This document shows, piece after piece, positions 1 through 10,089 of a stretch of 64,000 bases of DNA; positions within the stretch are counted from its first letter, which is position 1, and every line of letters starts with the position of its first letter. The notes beneath the pieces were generated by a model that saw only the letters and a list, made by a program, of their open reading frames with translations, had not been told where the DNA came from and searched no databases. Source of the stretch: Aurantibacillus circumpalustris (GTDB lineage Bacteria; Bacteroidota; Bacteroidia; B-17B0; Aurantibacillaceae); NCBI RefSeq assembly GCF_029625215.1, contig NZ_CP121197.1, forward strand, positions 2,232,001-2,296,000, given 5' to 3'. Position numbers and translations under genes: made by a program.

Positions 1-604
1 TACCTACAGGATTACGCCTAAAATCAAATTTGTAATAATCTATAGCCTCGTATGGAAGTACACTAAAGTACTTCATTGTTAAAATATTAATAAAAGCGCT
101 AAACGGTTCTTTAATATATATTTTAAGTAGAGAATCATTCACGGCAACAAAACCTTTGTAATTTGTTTTTTCACTCCGATCAACTTTATCTAATAATGAA
201 GTCGCACTGCTAACTTTACTGTCAAACAGTCTGTTGAAACTATACACAAAGTCTTTAGCAGTAACTTTTCGTCCCTCACCATTCTCAAAACAAACATTAT
301 TATGAAAAAAAACATCGTTGCGTAAATAAAACGTATAGCATAAACCGTCTTCACTTATGTTAAAAGAATGCGCAATACAAGGTTTTACATTTAAGCTATC
401 ATCCATTTGGACGAGACCATTAAACAATTGGTTTACGGGTGAAATATTTTCAAAATTACTTGCAGCGGCTGGATCCAGCGACGTAATTCCGTTCATTTCA
501 TTGTAGTTGAATATTGTTCGGGAATCGTTTCCATTATCATTTTCTCTGCAGGATATAAGAAAAAAAATAAAAATGAAAAAAGGTAGAAAGATAATTCTTA
601 GCAT
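1..604 (-). CDS. Oligopeptide/nickel-type ABC transporter substrate-binding lipoprotein (3' part outside window)
   Basis: The reading frame starts at ATG 604-602 on the minus strand and runs off the left edge, so only about 201 N-terminal residues are visible. Translation begins with a hydrophobic stretch ending in LISC, a lipoprotein signal. It is followed by SLDPAAASN, an early NQLFNGLV block, the LRNDVFFHNN segment and TAKDFVYSFNRL, which is the characteristic N-terminal pattern of SBP family 5 (OppA/DppA-like) proteins. The product would be an inner- or outer-membrane-anchored periplasmic peptide-binding protein. It follows porV on the same strand after about 80 bases. Family assignment is firm; the ligand cannot be told. 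Confidence 0.85.
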   Translation of the reverse strand, partial: MLRIIFLPFFIFIFFLISCRENDNGNDSRTIFNYNEMNGITSLDPAAASNFENISPVNQLFNGLVQMDDSLNVKPCIAHSFNISEDGLCYTFYLRNDVFFHNNVCFENGEGRKVTAKDFVYSFNRLFDSKVSSATSLLDKVDRSEKTNYKGFVAVNDSLLKIYIKEPFSAFINILTMKYFSVLPYEAIDYYKFDFRRNPVG

Positions 605-684
605 ATACAAAGATGGTCTTTGCATAGGCTATATGTTTGAAGTGCACTGTGCAATTATGCACAGCGTTGTGTGAAGAGTTGAAA

Positions 685-1923
685 CTAAGGTTCTACTTTC
701 GGAGTATCACTTGCAGTACCAGCACCATTAAAATTAAAACTTAATGTGACGCGCCAGGTTCTTTGCAAAGGATTATTTATAGTGGTAGGAATTAAATAAG
801 AGAAATCGACGCCGATGACATTAAAATTAGCACCGATACCAACAGTAAAAAATTGGCGAGATCCTTTATTTTTAGATTCATGAAAATAACCTGCTCTTAC
901 TGCAAATATTTTATTGTAAGAATATTCCATTCCTACACTTGTGTTTATCTCTTGCATTTCTTCCTTAAACCCACCTGGTGCATCACCGAAAGATTGAACA
1001 ATACCGGTAGGAACAGAAACGTTAGGATCTTTCCCTTCGGCAATTTCCTTTTTACCTGTCGCAGGATTTATCTCTATCTCAGTTGTTGGATTTCCAAGAG
1101 AATCAGTTCTATATTTATAAATTGGCGGGGTAGGCACAAGTAGTTTATTAAAATCAACATAGAGCCCAAACGTGTTATAGTCGTCTATTTCAACTTTAAG
1201 ACCACCACCCAAGCGTAAATTACTTGGAATAAAATTTTGATCGTTCGAATATTTAATTTTTGCACCAACATTTGTAATTGCAAGTCCAACTGTTCCAATG
1301 CAGTTTTTACCGCCAAGTTTAAACTTATCACTTTTATAAAACATACTTAAATCAACCGCAAAAGTGCTTGCAGCATTACCAGAGTTTCCATTAAAATATG
1401 CTTTACTAATACCCGAATAGATATAGCGTGTAGCTACACCAAGCGAAAAGTTTTTAGAAAGTTTTTGAGAAAAAGCAAGATCAATCGCAAACTCATTTGG
1501 TTTATAATTACCTGTGGATGTTCCGGTTGCGTCGGTAAGCTCAATATTACCTAAACTAAAATAACGAAGTGAAGCTCCAACGGTTTGTTTGTCATTTATT
1601 TTAGCATAACCAGCCAAGTAATAAACGTTAATATCGGGAACTAATAATCTAAGCCAGGGAGTAACTGTACATCCAACCCCAAATTTTTTATCCATAAAAG
1701 CAAGTTTACTTCCATTCCAATGAATAGAATTAACATCCGGGTCGGTAGCAGCTCCAACATCTCCCATTGCGCCTTGTTTACTGTCAGGACTGATCAATAA
1801 GAAGGGTACTGCAGTTGTTATTGCATTGGTTCCACCACCAAGCTGATCAGAATTAATTTTAGACTGAGCAAAACTTGTTTCAGTTACAATTAAACTTAGT
1901 GCGATTAAAAGATGTTTTTTCAT
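685..1923 (-). CDS. porV: Type IX secretion system outer membrane protein PorV (LptO)
   Basis: A 412-residue protein with a cleavable signal peptide ending in TSFAQ, followed by the conserved PorV opening: an AITTAVPFLLISPDSK block, GAMGDVGAATDPD and HWNGSKLAF. The remainder alternates beta strands as in the FadL-like barrel fold. In the family, PorV carries folded cargo from the SprA translocon to the PorU sortase at the outer membrane and is needed for O-deacylation of A-LPS. It lies 48 bases downstream of porU on the same strand, the usual Bacteroidota pairing, so co-transcription is likely. The signal peptide ends in FAQ rather than a lipobox. Confidence 0.95.
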   Translation of the reverse strand: MKKHLLIALSLIVTETSFAQSKINSDQLGGGTNAITTAVPFLLISPDSKQGAMGDVGAATDPDVNSIHWNGSKLAFMDKKFGVGCTVTPWLRLLVPDINVYYLAGYAKINDKQTVGASLRYFSLGNIELTDATGTSTGNYKPNEFAIDLAFSQKLSKNFSLGVATRYIYSGISKAYFNGNSGNAASTFAVDLSMFYKSDKFKLGGKNCIGTVGLAITNVGAKIKYSNDQNFIPSNLRLGGGLKVEIDDYNTFGLYVDFNKLLVPTPPIYKYRTDSLGNPTTEIEINPATGKKEIAEGKDPNVSVPTGIVQSFGDAPGGFKEEMQEINTSVGMEYSYNKIFAVRAGYFHESKNKGSRQFFTVGIGANFNVIGVDFSYLIPTTINNPLQRTWRVTLSFNFNGAGTASDTPKVEP

Positions 1924-1971
1924 TAATGTGTTTTACTATAAAAGGTGCTAATTTTTCGGGCTACTAAAATA

Positions 1972-4900
1972 CTAATTTAGAATAACCAATTTTTCAATTT
2001 TTTCAGCTTTTTTATTCTCAACGTCTAAGATAGCTAATTTATAGATATAAACACCTCGGCCAAGTTTATCTCCATAGTCATCTCTGCCATCCCAGTCAAT
2101 CCCTTCAGACAAAGACCCTTCGCAACTGGTAGATTTTTGTAATGTTTTAACTATTTTTCCACTCACAGTATAAATTTGCACAGTTACCTTAAGAGGATTA
2201 CATGCTTGATTATGTTGAAACATAAATTTAGTGTGAGTAGTAAAGGGGTTCGGGTAATTTAAAACGTGTTTTAATGCAAGTTCAGCACTATTTACAACAA
2301 TAAAATCACTAGTTACTGTTGTGGAGTTATTTTGTATATCCCAAACTTTAAAGGTTAGGGTATGTTTACCTTCTTCCAATTTACCGTAGGGATAGCGAAC
2401 CCTCCCGCTCTGATAACTGTTTAGATTGGATTCGTAATAATCATTAAGCACAATTGGTTTACTTGTATTTGCATCAAGAATTACTGAGATGTCATGGCCA
2501 ATTCCAGTTCCAACAGTATTAATACCGCTTGAATCTACTAAATCGGCAAAAAGAACCGGTCTCTCACTGGTTACACCTCCTGCTACAAAATTTTTATCAT
2601 CTAGAAATAAATTCACCTGAGGCCCTTCGTTATCAATTATTTGACTGGTCGCTGAACCTCCTCCAACAACAATCTTATTGTAATAACCACCTGCATCAAC
2701 AACACCATTCGTTGCATAGTAACTTATTTTACCTGGCCCTGGAGAAAAACTAATGTCTTTCGGAACGATAAATGTGAAAGAAAAATCTCCATTTGTAACA
2801 AGAGATTTACCTCTGTACAAAATGTTTTTTTGCATATTAAACGTAAAGGGGACTATGTTACCAGCCGTGCCAGAACTAACTCCCGACTCAATTGTATTTA
2901 ATAAACAAACAATTGTTTGCTCCTTGTCGAAAACTGTGGGATAAATGATACCATTAAAATTACTAAGTTTTTTACCACCTTTATCAGCTACAAATCCTTT
3001 TACAGTTATTTTTGATAGTGATCCTATTGTATCAGATGATGTCGGACTTAAAGCGACATTGTTAAAGTGCGATGTAATTACTTTTTCTTCCGGGTAAGCC
3101 AAGGTTAATGCCGGATCGCCAAGCAAATGAAAATTAGCGTAATAGTATTTTTGTGTTAACTGCGCTTTAGTTAGTGCAATTGCATCTCCTAAAGTAGGCC
3201 ATTTACCGTTTGGCAAGCGTGTAAATAATCTTTTTAAAACTTCCGTATTTATTAATTCATTAAAGGTGGAATAGGCTACTCGACACGTTGTATAAAGTGC
3301 AATGGCGCCTCCTTTAGGATTTAATAAACAAGCCTCACCAGCCGACGTTCTACCTGGATCATCATATCGACTGAATTCGCATGTTGCAGTAATAAACAAA
3401 GGTAACTTATTAAAATTATTAAGAGTATTGATGATTTCCATATCAATCATTCGTTCTGCCGTTAAACCAACTTCACCTCCATGACCAGTATAATTGAAAA
3501 TCAGCGCACCTTTATCAATCCTCTTTAAAAAATCACTCGCGGCGTCAGGATATCTATTTCCGCCGGGCGTGCTAAAACGTTGGTAAGCGTCAAGATTAAT
3601 TTCATCAATATTGTAATCGGATGTAATATTTTTAACGGTTTTAACTAAGTTGTCAGATTGTTTCATGTGTGTTGCCCAATCTTCATCATCACCTAAAAAC
3701 AACAACCAAGTACGCCAGTCCCCTAAAGGACTTTCATTCACAGCTATTCTGGTTTCAGGGGCAGAATTATTCTCCAAATAATTTGGATCTTTTCGGTAAT
3801 AGTTTTCAATTTTAGCTATAACAGCTTTAACTTCTGCCAATGTGCGGCAAGGAAACCTTCCAATACCTATATCTACAGAACTATTTCCGTCTTCTTCAGC
3901 ATTAGCACCTTCGTTAGGATCCATTAAAGCATAAAAATCGTCCGAAATAACGCTACGAATTGGGTCCAAAGATTCCTTTGATTCATATGTTGGAATAAGG
4001 TTGCTATTGCTAGTAACATTTCTGTTTTTATTATCATAAGAACCATCTCCCATTAAGAGCACATACTTCAATTGTTGATCCTCTGTAAGATTGATTGTTC
4101 GGCTATAAATCATTCTAATAAAATCTCTGATAGCTGAAATATCTTGTTTTCCACTTCCAAACTCATTATAAATTTGGTCAATAGTGGCAACAACATAACT
4201 TAAACCTTCTTTTTGTTGATGAAAGGCACCCAAACGTTCAGCTTCTTTTACAAACAATGGGTGGCTTACTATTATATAATTCGCCTTGCTAATAGCATGA
4301 AGGTTTTGATTTGCAATTTTCCCTACAAAAACTGGTGAGTAATAATCATTTATGGGGGCAATACAAAACTCATTTAGGGAATCAACTTTGCAAGTATAAT
4401 TTATAGCCGAACCAACAGTAATATATGCTTGCTCAAAAGGATTTAAATTATCTGTAACATTCCATAAAGTAAAAACAGAATTTGGTGTATTGGAAATACT
4501 AAAATTACATACTTTACCCAAACCTTTTGAACGACTGTCTCGGAACGAAAACTGCTTCCCTCTAAAAGTTAGTGATCGTCTAGCATTTACAGTTAGTTTA
4601 TCTAACCAGCCCACGCTTTTTGAAGTCAATTTTGATACGGCAAGTATAATGGACGAAGAATTGGAATTAATTGCTTTACCTGATCGTGTTACTTTTGATG
4701 CAAAATCTGAATAGGTTCCTATTTGAATAGCGGCAGTAGTTGCACGAAAATTTAAACCATTTCCATTCAAAATAAATGTTGTTGTATCTGTATATAAGGC
4801 CGCTACAGTTAATTCCGCATAGATAGAATCATTTAAGAAATCTCCGTCAGACCAAGAGAAGTTATATGAACTTGTAAGATCAAAATACTCCCCATAAAAT

Positions 4901-5883
4901 TCTCTTCCGCTCTTGCCAAAGTTAATGATATCTTCTTCATGGTAATTTATATAATCATAAGAATTACTAATAAAATCAGGGTTTTGCGAGAGACTGGATT
5001 TTGATGCAATACGTTTTCCTTGTTCCTGACCAACATTTATGAAATAAAAACTGGTGTCACTATAAATGTTTTTTATAGGTTTAAATTTTAAACTTGTAGC
5101 TGAATTGGTTTTAATCCATTCGGTGGTAGAGCTTGCATAAAACAGTGCATAATCAAACAAACCGTCTTCACTTAATACAACTTTTATTGAATTTTCTACC
5201 AAATCATCGTATCTAAAATCTTTGTTACGTTCAGGAAGCATTTTGCCACCATTTCCAAAAACTCTAATTTTATTCGGATCTAGATTAGCAGTGTTTATTC
5301 CAATAGAATTAAAAAAGGCTTTGCTTAGTTTGTGTATACCCGTTTCTGTAACAGCAATTTTGTACCATTCTCCATTTGCAAGAACTGACGCAGAAGCAAA
5401 GCTAACACTCGCAGCTTCTCGAGCTACGGAATTATTAAGGTTAGAAACTTGCCACGTTACATCGTAGTCTACAAGCTCTTCTAGTTGATTTAAAGCATTA
5501 TATCTAAATGGAAATAATTTATAGTGATTTAAATTTTGATTTTTACTTAAACTTGCAACTTTTTCAGTAATGAACTGATTGCTGATAAAATCAGAAAAAT
5601 ACTTCTTTATCGCTTCACCGTGTGACTTTTCGACAGGAATCACTTTTTTAACGACTAATATTGGAATTGCCTGTTCATCGTATCCAGTTGCCTTTGAGAT
5701 GGTAAAATAAGGCAAATCTTTCTTACGAATATCATAATCAGCGAGTGACATCTCAAGATGAATAAAAGCTGTATCAGTAGTGTTGGAGCGCAGGATACGC
5801 GATGACTCTTTTAACTCAGTCTGTGCAAAAAAAGAGAGTTGTGCGAAGAGAAAAATGGAAGTGATTATTCGGTTGAGTTTCAT
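1972..5883 (-). CDS. porU: Type IX secretion system sortase PorU
   Basis: A gingipain-like (peptidase C25) sortase that cleaves the CTD signal from T9SS cargo and links it to the surface. I place the start at ATG 5883-5881 (MKLNRIITSIFLFAQLSFFAQ), a normal signal peptide. The frame stays open to 5967, but that would put a 28-residue charged leader before the signal. The C25 dyad is visible as His in NYTGHGGEVG (about residue 800) and Cys in FITATCEFSRYDDPG (about residue 834). A CTD-like FlgD fold with NYPNPF closes the roughly 1303-residue protein. porV follows directly, and porP/gldJ are divergent. Confidence 0.95.
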   Translation of the reverse strand: MKLNRIITSIFLFAQLSFFAQTELKESSRILRSNTTDTAFIHLEMSLADYDIRKKDLPYFTISKATGYDEQAIPILVVKKVIPVEKSHGEAIKKYFSDFISNQFITEKVASLSKNQNLNHYKLFPFRYNALNQLEELVDYDVTWQVSNLNNSVAREAASVSFASASVLANGEWYKIAVTETGIHKLSKAFFNSIGINTANLDPNKIRVFGNGGKMLPERNKDFRYDDLVENSIKVVLSEDGLFDYALFYASSTTEWIKTNSATSLKFKPIKNIYSDTSFYFINVGQEQGKRIASKSSLSQNPDFISNSYDYINYHEEDIINFGKSGREFYGEYFDLTSSYNFSWSDGDFLNDSIYAELTVAALYTDTTTFILNGNGLNFRATTAAIQIGTYSDFASKVTRSGKAINSNSSSIILAVSKLTSKSVGWLDKLTVNARRSLTFRGKQFSFRDSRSKGLGKVCNFSISNTPNSVFTLWNVTDNLNPFEQAYITVGSAINYTCKVDSLNEFCIAPINDYYSPVFVGKIANQNLHAISKANYIIVSHPLFVKEAERLGAFHQQKEGLSYVVATIDQIYNEFGSGKQDISAIRDFIRMIYSRTINLTEDQQLKYVLLMGDGSYDNKNRNVTSNSNLIPTYESKESLDPIRSVISDDFYALMDPNEGANAEEDGNSSVDIGIGRFPCRTLAEVKAVIAKIENYYRKDPNYLENNSAPETRIAVNESPLGDWRTWLLFLGDDEDWATHMKQSDNLVKTVKNITSDYNIDEINLDAYQRFSTPGGNRYPDAASDFLKRIDKGALIFNYTGHGGEVGLTAERMIDMEIINTLNNFNKLPLFITATCEFSRYDDPGRTSAGEACLLNPKGGAIALYTTCRVAYSTFNELINTEVLKRLFTRLPNGKWPTLGDAIALTKAQLTQKYYYANFHLLGDPALTLAYPEEKVITSHFNNVALSPTSSDTIGSLSKITVKGFVADKGGKKLSNFNGIIYPTVFDKEQTIVCLLNTIESGVSSGTAGNIVPFTFNMQKNILYRGKSLVTNGDFSFTFIVPKDISFSPGPGKISYYATNGVVDAGGYYNKIVVGGGSATSQIIDNEGPQVNLFLDDKNFVAGGVTSERPVLFADLVDSSGINTVGTGIGHDISVILDANTSKPIVLNDYYESNLNSYQSGRVRYPYGKLEEGKHTLTFKVWDIQNNSTTVTSDFIVVNSAELALKHVLNYPNPFTTHTKFMFQHNQACNPLKVTVQIYTVSGKIVKTLQKSTSCEGSLSEGIDWDGRDDYGDKLGRGVYIYKLAILDVENKKAEKIEKLVILN

Positions 5884-5955
5884 GGATATTATATTAATCA
5901 TACAAAGTACAGCAAAATAACGGACAGAGTCTCTAAATATTGTTTTGTATTTTTT

Positions 5956-5985
5956 TTTGTTTTTCAAAATGTATTTATATATTTG
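5956..5985 (+). promoter_or_regulatory. Bacteroidota-type promoter for porP
   Basis: TTTG at 5956-5959, an 18-base spacer and TATATTTG at 5978-5985 match the Bacteroidota TTTG-N17-20-TAnnTTTG promoter. It sits 27 bases before the ATG at 6013, in the intergenic region shared with the divergent porU. Confidence 0.7.
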
Positions 5986-6012
5986 TGAAATAGGTTAGGT
6001 TAATATGCTCAT

Positions 6013-6960
6013 ATGAATTCACGCGTTCTGTTCCCGATATTAGTGTTTACTGTGTTTTTATTTGACCTGAAGGCTCAAGATCCTCAGTTCACACAATTTT
6101 ACGCTAACCCTTTGTATTTAAATCCTGCGTTTGCCGGCACGGCTCGTTGTCCGAGAATTTCCATGAATTATCGTAATCAATGGCCTAATTTATCAGGTAG
6201 ATACGTTACATACTCGTTTTCTGGAGATCTTCACGTAGATGCTTTAGCAGGTGGACTTGGAATTTTGGTTACCACGGATGATCAAGCGCATGGAACCCTT
6301 AAAACGACTAATGCAAGTTTGGTTTATTCTTATCAAGCTGTAATTAATAGGGAGTTTTCTTTAAAATTTGGCCTTCAAGCAACTTATATGCAAAAATCTC
6401 TTGATGTTCAAAATCTCCATTTCGGAGATATGATTGATGCAAGACGTGGTTTTGTTTGGAATACCAGAGAAGCATTGCCTTCTCAAAATAAAAGTAATGC
6501 AGATTTCTCGGTTGGTGTTTTAGGATATAGTAAAAATTATTTCTTTGGATTTGCAGCGCATCATCTTAACCAACCTGATGAAGGGTTGTTAGGAAGCTCT
6601 AAGTTACCAGCGAAATTCACTGTGCATGCGGGTGCTATTATAACTTTGGAAAAAGGGAATGAAAGTTACCTCTCTCCTAATATCTTATTTCAATCTCAAC
6701 AAAAATTTAATCAACTTAACTTAGGACTTTATTATGTTAAAGGACCATTTGTTGCAGGATTATGGTACAGAAATGCCGATGCTGTAATTGCATTGATTGG
6801 AATTAAGAATGATAATTTTCAAGCGGGCTATAGTTATGACGTAACTGTCTCAAAATTAGCAGGTAACACTGCTGGAGCGCACGAAATTTCGATTCAAATT
6901 AAGTTTGAATGTAAAACAAAACGGAAAAAATACAGGACTATTAGTTGTCCTTCTTTTTAA
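6013..6960 (+). CDS. PorP/SprF family type IX secretion membrane protein
   Basis: A 315-residue protein with a signal peptide (ends DLKAQ), then the hallmark QFTQFYANPLYLNPAFAGT block shared by PorP and SprF. The rest is predicted outer-membrane beta-barrel with alternating aromatic strands. Family members anchor or assist secretion of specific T9SS cargo; SprF partners SprB, and PorP belongs to the PorKN complex set. This copy is not next to gldK/gldL/gldM/gldN, so I treat it as a paralogue rather than PorP itself. It is divergent from porU and precedes gldJ by 60 bases. Confidence 0.9.
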   Translation: MNSRVLFPILVFTVFLFDLKAQDPQFTQFYANPLYLNPAFAGTARCPRISMNYRNQWPNLSGRYVTYSFSGDLHVDALAGGLGILVTTDDQAHGTLKTTNASLVYSYQAVINREFSLKFGLQATYMQKSLDVQNLHFGDMIDARRGFVWNTREALPSQNKSNADFSVGVLGYSKNYFFGFAAHHLNQPDEGLLGSSKLPAKFTVHAGAIITLEKGNESYLSPNILFQSQQKFNQLNLGLYYVKGPFVAGLWYRNADAVIALIGIKNDNFQAGYSYDVTVSKLAGNTAGAHEISIQIKFECKTKRKKYRTISCPSF

Positions 6961-6961
6961 C

Positions 6962-6969
6962 TATATTTG
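6962..6969 (+). promoter_or_regulatory. Candidate -7 box for gldJ
   Basis: TATATTTG matches TAnnTTTG and lies 51 bases before the gldJ ATG, just after the porP-like stop. The -33 element is weak (GTTG at 6944-6947, spacer slightly short), so gldJ may be transcribed both from here and by read-through. Confidence 0.45.
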
Positions 6970-7020
6970 TAACCTTTTAGTAAATATAACGTTATAGCGT
7001 TTAATCATTGTCTTGTAATT

Positions 7021-8688
7021 ATGAATATAAAATGGATAAAAAACCGTAGATCGCTAGCTTTTATTATGGCAGTTATCGTGGTTTCGTGCTCTCAGGAACG
7101 CTCTCCAGTGACTGGATGGGCTTATAATGACCCTGCAAACGGTGGTTTTGAGAAGCCGCCATATGAAGAGCAGGAAACTGGTCCTGGTCTTGTGCTTATC
7201 GAAGGTGGTACCTTTACTATGGGGCGTACAGAAAACGATGTTACCTATGAGTGGAATAATGTACCTCGAAGAGTGACGATATCTTCCTTTTATATGGATG
7301 AAACTGAAGTAAGTAATCTTTCTTATCTTGAATATTTATTTTGGACAAATAAGGTTTTTGGACCTGTTTTTCCAGATATTTACTACAAAGCGTTGCCCGA
7401 TACGCTTGTTTGGCGTGAAAAATTGGCTTACAATGAGCCTTATGTAGAATATTACCTTCGTCATCCAGCTTATCGCGATTACCCTGTTGTGGGTGTAAAT
7501 TGGTTACAAGCTAACGAATTTTGTGCTTGGAGAACGGATCGTGTTAATGAGTTTATTCTTATTCGCGAGGGTTTATTGGAACATACTCAAGCACCTTCTG
7601 ATCAAGATTATTTCAGTACTGAAGCTTATCTTTCAGGAAAATGGCAAGGTCAGTTAAAAACCAAGCTTCCTTCATTTGACGGTCAAAACCCTGAGCGTGA
7701 TGTTAAAATGGAAGACGGGATATTTTTACCAAAATACAGACTTCCAACAGAGGCTGAATGGGAATTCGCTGCTTATGGTTTAATTGGAAACACAATTGGA
7801 GAACGTATTACAGATCGTCGTATTTACCCATGGAATGGTCACGGCGTGCGTAATGCTACCGATAAATATTTAGGACAAATCAATGCGAATTTTGTAAGAG
7901 GGGCTGGTGACTACATGGGTACAGCTGGTTTCTTAAATGATAATGCTGACGTAACTGCTCCAGTATATAGCTACTGGCCTAATGATTATGGCTTATATAA
8001 CATGTCAGGAAATGTATGTGAGTGGGTAATGGACGTTTATCGTCCAAATACACTTCAGGATGCGGATGAATTCCGTCCTTTCCGTGGTAATGTTTTTAGT
8101 ACTCAGGTACGTGATAGTACTACTCTTGTTGGTGGTTTAGGTGGTGAGATTATGACAAATGTTGACGGACCAATTTACCAAAAATTCACGCATAAAGTTA
8201 ATAACCCTACACGTCATGGAACGAGTGTTGATCCTATCGAGGTTGTTGATAGTGTTTTAGCGATAATGACTGTTGATCCACAAGGAAACAATAATGCTAC
8301 GCCAGAAGGAAAATCTGATATTCCAGGTCGTGTTCAATGGAGAGAGGTTTCAAGTGCTGTATCAACAGATAATTTAGATGAGCGTAGAAACTATAAAGCC
8401 GCTGATTATATAAATTATATGGACGGTGACGTTAATTCGAGTATTTATTTTGCCGAAGGAGAAGATGCATACACCGAAAAGGCTGCAAAGTTAATGTATG
8501 AATATGCTAAAACATCTTTAATTAATGACAAGTCTCGTGTATTTAAAGGAGGTAGCTGGAGAGATCGCGCTTTCTTCTTAGTTCCTGGTACCCGTAGATA
8601 TTTAGACCAACGCCAAGCTAGTGCATGGTTAGGATTCCGTTGTTCTATGACTCGTGTCGGTAGCCCAGTTGGCTTAGGTAGTAAATAA
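7021..8688 (+). CDS. gldJ: Gliding motility lipoprotein GldJ (FGE-sulfatase fold)
   Basis: A 555-residue lipoprotein with a signal ending in VVSC at about residue 23. It is followed by VTGWAYNDPANGGF, which is typical of GldJ, and a formylglycine-generating-enzyme-like domain. Visible FGE blocks are LIEGGTFTMGR, YRLPTEAEWEFAAYG, MSGNVCEWVMDVY and, near the end, FKGGSWRDRAF with AWLGFRC. In gliding Bacteroidota GldJ stabilises GldK and is needed for T9SS and motility; no enzymatic role is known. Its length fits GldJ (about 560) better than GldK (about 460). The association with porU/porV is conserved in flavobacteria. A terminator follows. Confidence 0.92.
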   Translation: MNIKWIKNRRSLAFIMAVIVVSCSQERSPVTGWAYNDPANGGFEKPPYEEQETGPGLVLIEGGTFTMGRTENDVTYEWNNVPRRVTISSFYMDETEVSNLSYLEYLFWTNKVFGPVFPDIYYKALPDTLVWREKLAYNEPYVEYYLRHPAYRDYPVVGVNWLQANEFCAWRTDRVNEFILIREGLLEHTQAPSDQDYFSTEAYLSGKWQGQLKTKLPSFDGQNPERDVKMEDGIFLPKYRLPTEAEWEFAAYGLIGNTIGERITDRRIYPWNGHGVRNATDKYLGQINANFVRGAGDYMGTAGFLNDNADVTAPVYSYWPNDYGLYNMSGNVCEWVMDVYRPNTLQDADEFRPFRGNVFSTQVRDSTTLVGGLGGEIMTNVDGPIYQKFTHKVNNPTRHGTSVDPIEVVDSVLAIMTVDPQGNNNATPEGKSDIPGRVQWREVSSAVSTDNLDERRNYKAADYINYMDGDVNSSIYFAEGEDAYTEKAAKLMYEYAKTSLINDKSRVFKGGSWRDRAFFLVPGTRRYLDQRQASAWLGFRCSMTRVGSPVGLGSK

Positions 8689-8710
8689 AAACTTTTAATA
8701 AATATTTTAA

Positions 8711-8742
8711 AACCCTTAGGTGATTGCTTAAGGGTTTTTTTA
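8711..8742 (+). terminator. Rho-independent terminator after gldJ
   Basis: AACCCTTAG pairs with CTTAAGGGTT (one bulged position) around a short loop and runs into a T tract. It lies 22 bases past the gldJ stop and just before murF. Confidence 0.85.
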
Positions 8743-8751
8743 TTTTGCAGA

Positions 8752-10086
8752 ATGGCTCTTCCAATAAGTATTGAAAAACTGTATGAGGTTTATTTAAATT
8801 CAGGTCAGAAAATCTGCACCGACACGCGCAAGCTTGAAACAGATGCCATGTTCTTTGCGCTGAAAGGTTCTAATTTTAATGCAAATGAATTTGCACAAAA
8901 CGCGATAGAAGCAGGATGCAGTGCGGCTGTTGTTGATGATCAAAAATACGTAACCAACGATAAGGTTTTAGTTGTAGAAGATGTTCTATTAACACTTCAA
9001 CAACTTGCAAATTTTCATAGAAGACAATTCAAAATCCCGTTTTTGGCCATTACCGGTAGTAATGGTAAAACAACGAACAAGGAATTAATAAAAACAGTTC
9101 TTTCAAAAAAATACAACACACTCGCAACGATTGGAAATCTTAATAATCACATTGGTGTGCCGCTTACACTTTTGCGTGTAACAGAAAAACATGAATTTGC
9201 TATTATAGAAATGGGAGCAAATCATCAGGGTGAAATAGATGCACTGTGCAAAATTGCTGAACCAGATTATGGACTTATTACAAATATTGGTAAGGCTCAC
9301 CTGGAAGGTTTTGGCGGTATTGAAGGTGTTAAGAAAGGTAAAAGTGAATTATATAAATTTCTAAAAAATAGCAACGCTAAGGCTTTTATTAATGGCGATG
9401 ATGAGGTTTTGTTTGAGCTGGCGTTCGAGAATGATAAAATAACCTACGGAACTAAAAAGCTTTACGATTTAATTGGCAAAGATTGTACTAATGGGGACAA
9501 TGTTAGCTTCAAGATGACAACACGTTATGGTGACAAAGATTGGAATAAGCATGAAACAATCCATACACAGATAATAGGAAATTATAATTTTATTAATTGC
9601 TTGGCTTCAGCTTGCGTTGGTAATTTTTTTAAGGTAAATGATAAACAAATAAAAGAGGCACTTGAACAGTATGTGCCTGATATGAATCGTTCACAATTAG
9701 TGAAGACAAAAAGCAATACAATTATTCTGGATGCTTATAATGCCAATCCTAATAGCATGAAGGTTGCAATTGAAAATTTTGCAACATATAAAGCGGAGAA
9801 TAAACTACTTTTATTGGGTGATATGTATGAGCTTGGCGAATACAGCATAGAAGAACACCAGAGAATAATTGATTTATTAAAGGAAAAGAAATTTAAAAAT
9901 GTGATCTTGGTTGGAGAAGAATTTTTTAAACTATCAGAAGGAAACCCGATAGCTATCGGATATAAAAATTTTAGAACAACATTGGAATGTAAAGATTATC
10001 TTCAAAAAGCTAAAGTATCAGAGAATACGGTGTTAATAAAGGGTTCTAGAGGAATGAAAATGGAAATTTTACAAGAGGTATTATAA
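8752..10086 (+). CDS. murF: UDP-N-acetylmuramoyl-tripeptide--D-alanyl-D-alanine ligase MurF
   Basis: A 444-residue cytoplasmic Mur ligase that adds D-Ala-D-Ala to UDP-MurNAc-tripeptide, completing the peptidoglycan precursor. The N-terminal domain has TDTRKLETDAMFFALKG. The ATP loop ITGSNGKTT is at residues 100-108. EMGANHQGEI and the TNIGKAHLEGFG block follow, and the C-terminal domain has LLLGDMYELGE and the KGSRGMKMEI ending. Length and domain order are standard. The ATG is only about 10 bases past the gldJ terminator, so the leader is very short. The symporter gene follows after 3 bases. Confidence 0.96.
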   Translation: MALPISIEKLYEVYLNSGQKICTDTRKLETDAMFFALKGSNFNANEFAQNAIEAGCSAAVVDDQKYVTNDKVLVVEDVLLTLQQLANFHRRQFKIPFLAITGSNGKTTNKELIKTVLSKKYNTLATIGNLNNHIGVPLTLLRVTEKHEFAIIEMGANHQGEIDALCKIAEPDYGLITNIGKAHLEGFGGIEGVKKGKSELYKFLKNSNAKAFINGDDEVLFELAFENDKITYGTKKLYDLIGKDCTNGDNVSFKMTTRYGDKDWNKHETIHTQIIGNYNFINCLASACVGNFFKVNDKQIKEALEQYVPDMNRSQLVKTKSNTIILDAYNANPNSMKVAIENFATYKAENKLLLLGDMYELGEYSIEEHQRIIDLLKEKKFKNVILVGEEFFKLSEGNPIAIGYKNFRTTLECKDYLQKAKVSENTVLIKGSRGMKMEILQEVL

Positions 10087-10089
10087 ATT

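Noticed and set aside
853-1143. 96-residue plus-strand ORF inside porV
   Set aside because: It is antisense to a well-supported porV frame, has no signal or domain and reads as a shadow of it.
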